DNA of 8,611 bases from Armatimonadota bacterium (GTDB taxonomy: Bacteria; Armatimonadota; SYMT01), in the NCBI GenBank assembly GCA_020696885.1, contig JAJFMS010000088.1, positions 1 to 8,611 on the forward strand. Direction: 5' to 3'. Of this stretch, positions 6,932 to 8,611 are shown piece after piece; position 1 is the stretch's first letter, and every line of letters begins with the position of its first letter. The notes below the pieces were generated by a model, which had not been told where the DNA came from, made no database searches, and worked only from the letters and a program-made list of their open reading frames with translations. The position numbers and the translations under genes were made by a program.

Positions 6932-8611
6932 TCAGTGCGGGGCGGTCGCTTCCAGGCGCGACCAGAGTTCGCGGTGCCGCCGGGCGATCTCGGCCCAGCG
7001 GTGTTCGTGGCAGTAGTCCCGGGCAGCCCCGGTCAGGCGCTCGCGGAGCGGGTCGTCGGTAAGCACTCGCTCGACCCCTGCGGCCAGGTCGGCGGCGGCG
7101 GTCCCCGGCGGCTGATGGGTGACGCCGGCGACATCTCGGAACCAACCGGTGGGCGAGCACAGCACCGGCACTCCGGTCGCCAGGCCGATCCGGACCGCAT
7201 AGCTCGCCGACTCGTGGGGCACGGCGTCATACCAGAAGACCAGGGCATCGGCTTCAGCCGCCAGCCACCGGGCGATCTCCTCGATCGGAAGGTACGCATC
7301 GACGCGCTGGACCGGAAGCCCCGCAGCGGCGGCGTCCCAGGCAGCGGCGAGCTCCGGCTGGCGCGCGTGACTGAAGAGGAGGAGCTCCGTGGCAGGCTCA
7401 CCCCGGTCGCGCTCCGCGCGGAGCAGGTCGAGGAGCTTCCAGAAGCCCTTGTGCGGCCAGAGGAACCCGAACGCGCCCAACACGCGGCCACGCCCCCGCT
7501 TGTGGGGCGGGAAGTACTCCGGGCAACCGGGGGGGATCCACGTCACCGTCTGGCCGGGGATACGCTCCCGCAGGCGGCGGGCTCCCTGCTCCGTCAGCGC
7601 CACCAGCGCATCGGCCTCTCGCTCCCACGGCTGCGGCGGGGCTCCCGGGGACAGGATCGTGTGCTCGGTGACCACCACCCGCACCCCGCGCGCTTTCGCC
7701 CGGCGGATGGACGTGGTCAGGGCCGCTGGATCAGGAAACAGGCTGCCCTCGTGCTGGACGTGGAGCACGCTGGTGCCGGAGGGCTCGGGAGCGCCGCGCG
7801 TGTGCCGGGGAGGGGTGCCCGGGCCACTCACCAGCGCGCGGCCCAGGTGCGCGGCATACTCAGCCACACCGCACGTGCCGCCGCGGCTGGGGGTCCAGAG
7901 GGTGGGAGCGTGCCGCAGGGGACGGAGCGAGCGTCCCAGCGACTCTTCCATCAGGTCCAGCAGCGCCGGTGCCTTCTGCCGGATGTCGCACTCCCGGCGG
8001 GCCCACTCGGAGGCGGACCGGCCCAGGCTGCGGGCCTCGTCGCGATGCTCCGCAACCCAGCGAAGACGCGCGACCACCGCCTCCATATCCGGTGTCGGCC
8101 GCAGGCCGCCGGAGCGGGGGTTGCTCGAGTCATACGGTACCCAGTCGCCGGCCGGGACTCCGAGCACTCGGTCCGGGCCGGCGGCGCGAATGGTATCCGA
8201 TTGGCCCGCGGCGTCCAGCGCGATCACCGGCAGCCCGGTCGCCATCCCTTCTACCAGCGGGAGACCGTAGCCCTCGCTTCCCAGCGCCAGCAAGACGTCC
8301 GCCTCGGCGTACCAGTGGGCGATGCCGCGGGTGGTCTCGTCGGTATCCACAAAGCGGATGCGGGGATCGTCGGTGACGAAGCGGCTGTGGCCGAAGCGCG
8401 CTTTGAGGATCAGCCGCGCTTCCGGGTCGCCGGCGAACGCCTGCTGCCAGGCGGCGACGCCGGCCAGGGTATTCTTCCGCGGGGCGATCGGGCCGACCAT
8501 CAGGGTCGTAAGCCCCGGCCGTGCCGGACGATCCTGGTACCGGTAAATCTCCGGATCGATCCCTTCCGGCAGCACCCAGATCGGGCGCGTGACGCCCGAG
8601 GCCCGGAAGAC
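6932..8611 (-). CDS. Tandem GT4-type glycosyltransferase (N-terminus cut by window)
   Basis: 559 residues are visible; the frame is open to the right edge (VFRASGVTRPIWVLPEGID at the edge), so the GTG at 8575 is not the true start. The first unit is the C-terminal half of a GT-B fold: a GPIAPRKN loop with the phosphate-binding-type Lys (residue 46 of the visible part), then SEGYGLPLVEGMATGLPV, a complete E-x7-E motif (E113, E121) that binds the nucleotide-sugar donor in GT4 enzymes. From about residue 235 a second unit begins (WTPSRGGTCGVAEYAAHLGRAL, then GAFGFLWPHKGFWKLLDLL with its Lys near 388). Its equivalent motif reads HESASYAVRIGLATGVPV, with the second Glu replaced by Ile. No signal peptide or membrane segment is visible, so a cytoplasmic enzyme is likely. 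The acceptor is unknown. It lies 46 bases upstream of the sheath gene in the same direction; cotranscription is possible, but a functional link is not shown. Confidence 0.9.
   Translation of the reverse strand, partial: VFRASGVTRPIWVLPEGIDPEIYRYQDRPARPGLTTLMVGPIAPRKNTLAGVAAWQQAFAGDPEARLILKARFGHSRFVTDDPRIRFVDTDETTRGIAHWYAEADVLLALGSEGYGLPLVEGMATGLPVIALDAAGQSDTIRAAGPDRVLGVPAGDWVPYDSSNPRSGGLRPTPDMEAVVARLRWVAEHRDEARSLGRSASEWARRECDIRQKAPALLDLMEESLGRSLRPLRHAPTLWTPSRGGTCGVAEYAAHLGRALVSGPGTPPRHTRGAPEPSGTSVLHVQHEGSLFPDPAALTTSIRRAKARGVRVVVTEHTILSPGAPPQPWEREADALVALTEQGARRLRERIPGQTVTWIPPGCPEYFPPHKRGRGRVLGAFGFLWPHKGFWKLLDLLRAERDRGEPATELLLFSHARQPELAAAWDAAAAGLPVQRVDAYLPIEEIARWLAAEADALVFWYDAVPHESASYAVRIGLATGVPVLCSPTGWFRDVAGVTHQPPGTAAADLAAGVERVLTDDPLRERLTGAARDYCHEHRWAEIARRHRELWSRLEATAPH

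Overview
The window is a GC-rich bacterial segment in which every supportable gene lies on the minus strand, so transcription runs from high to low coordinates. It holds the structural front part of a contractile injection system of the extracellular type (eCIS; the Photorhabdus virulence cassette/Afp/Streptomyces CIS superfamily, phage-tail-like). The genes are packed with start/stop contacts typical of one operon. The organism cannot be named from the sequence. High GC, the gene content, and intergenic arrays of an 'actccatcactcc'-type repeat would fit a free-living soil or environmental bacterium such as a Gemmatimonadota-like lineage, but that is a weak inference.

Layout in transcription order. 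A large glycosyltransferase (8611-6932) enters from beyond the right edge and carries two successive GT4-type (GT-B) units. After 46 bases comes the contractile tail sheath (6885-5257). A 161-base gap follows, containing a long imperfect inverted repeat built of 16-bp units. Next are the tail tube (5095-4568), a double-CxxC protein resembling the T4 gp26/baseplate assembly family found in eCIS loci (4567-3764), and a proline-rich, probably disordered protein with a conserved-looking C-terminal tail (3761-2820). A 96-base gap follows that contains another copy of the same repeat. Then come a DUF4255 (Pvc16-type) tube-terminator/cap-like protein (2723-1503) and the N-terminal 502 codons of a Pvc15-type AAA ATPase (1506 to the left edge). 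The ATPase was translated by hand: its frame stays open to base 1, so the gene is cut by the window.

How the parts fit: the tube protein stacks into the inner needle, the sheath surrounds it and contracts, the DUF4255 protein probably ends or caps the tube, and the AAA ATPase is thought to act in assembly or cargo handling. The CxxC protein and the proline-rich protein are recurrent but poorly described eCIS partners. Baseplate, spike, LysM, tape-measure, fibre and effector genes are not in this window and are expected to the left of base 1. The items most worth a second look are the proline-rich partner protein, the repeat-built palindrome between sheath and tube genes, and the tandem glycosyltransferase placed directly upstream of the sheath.
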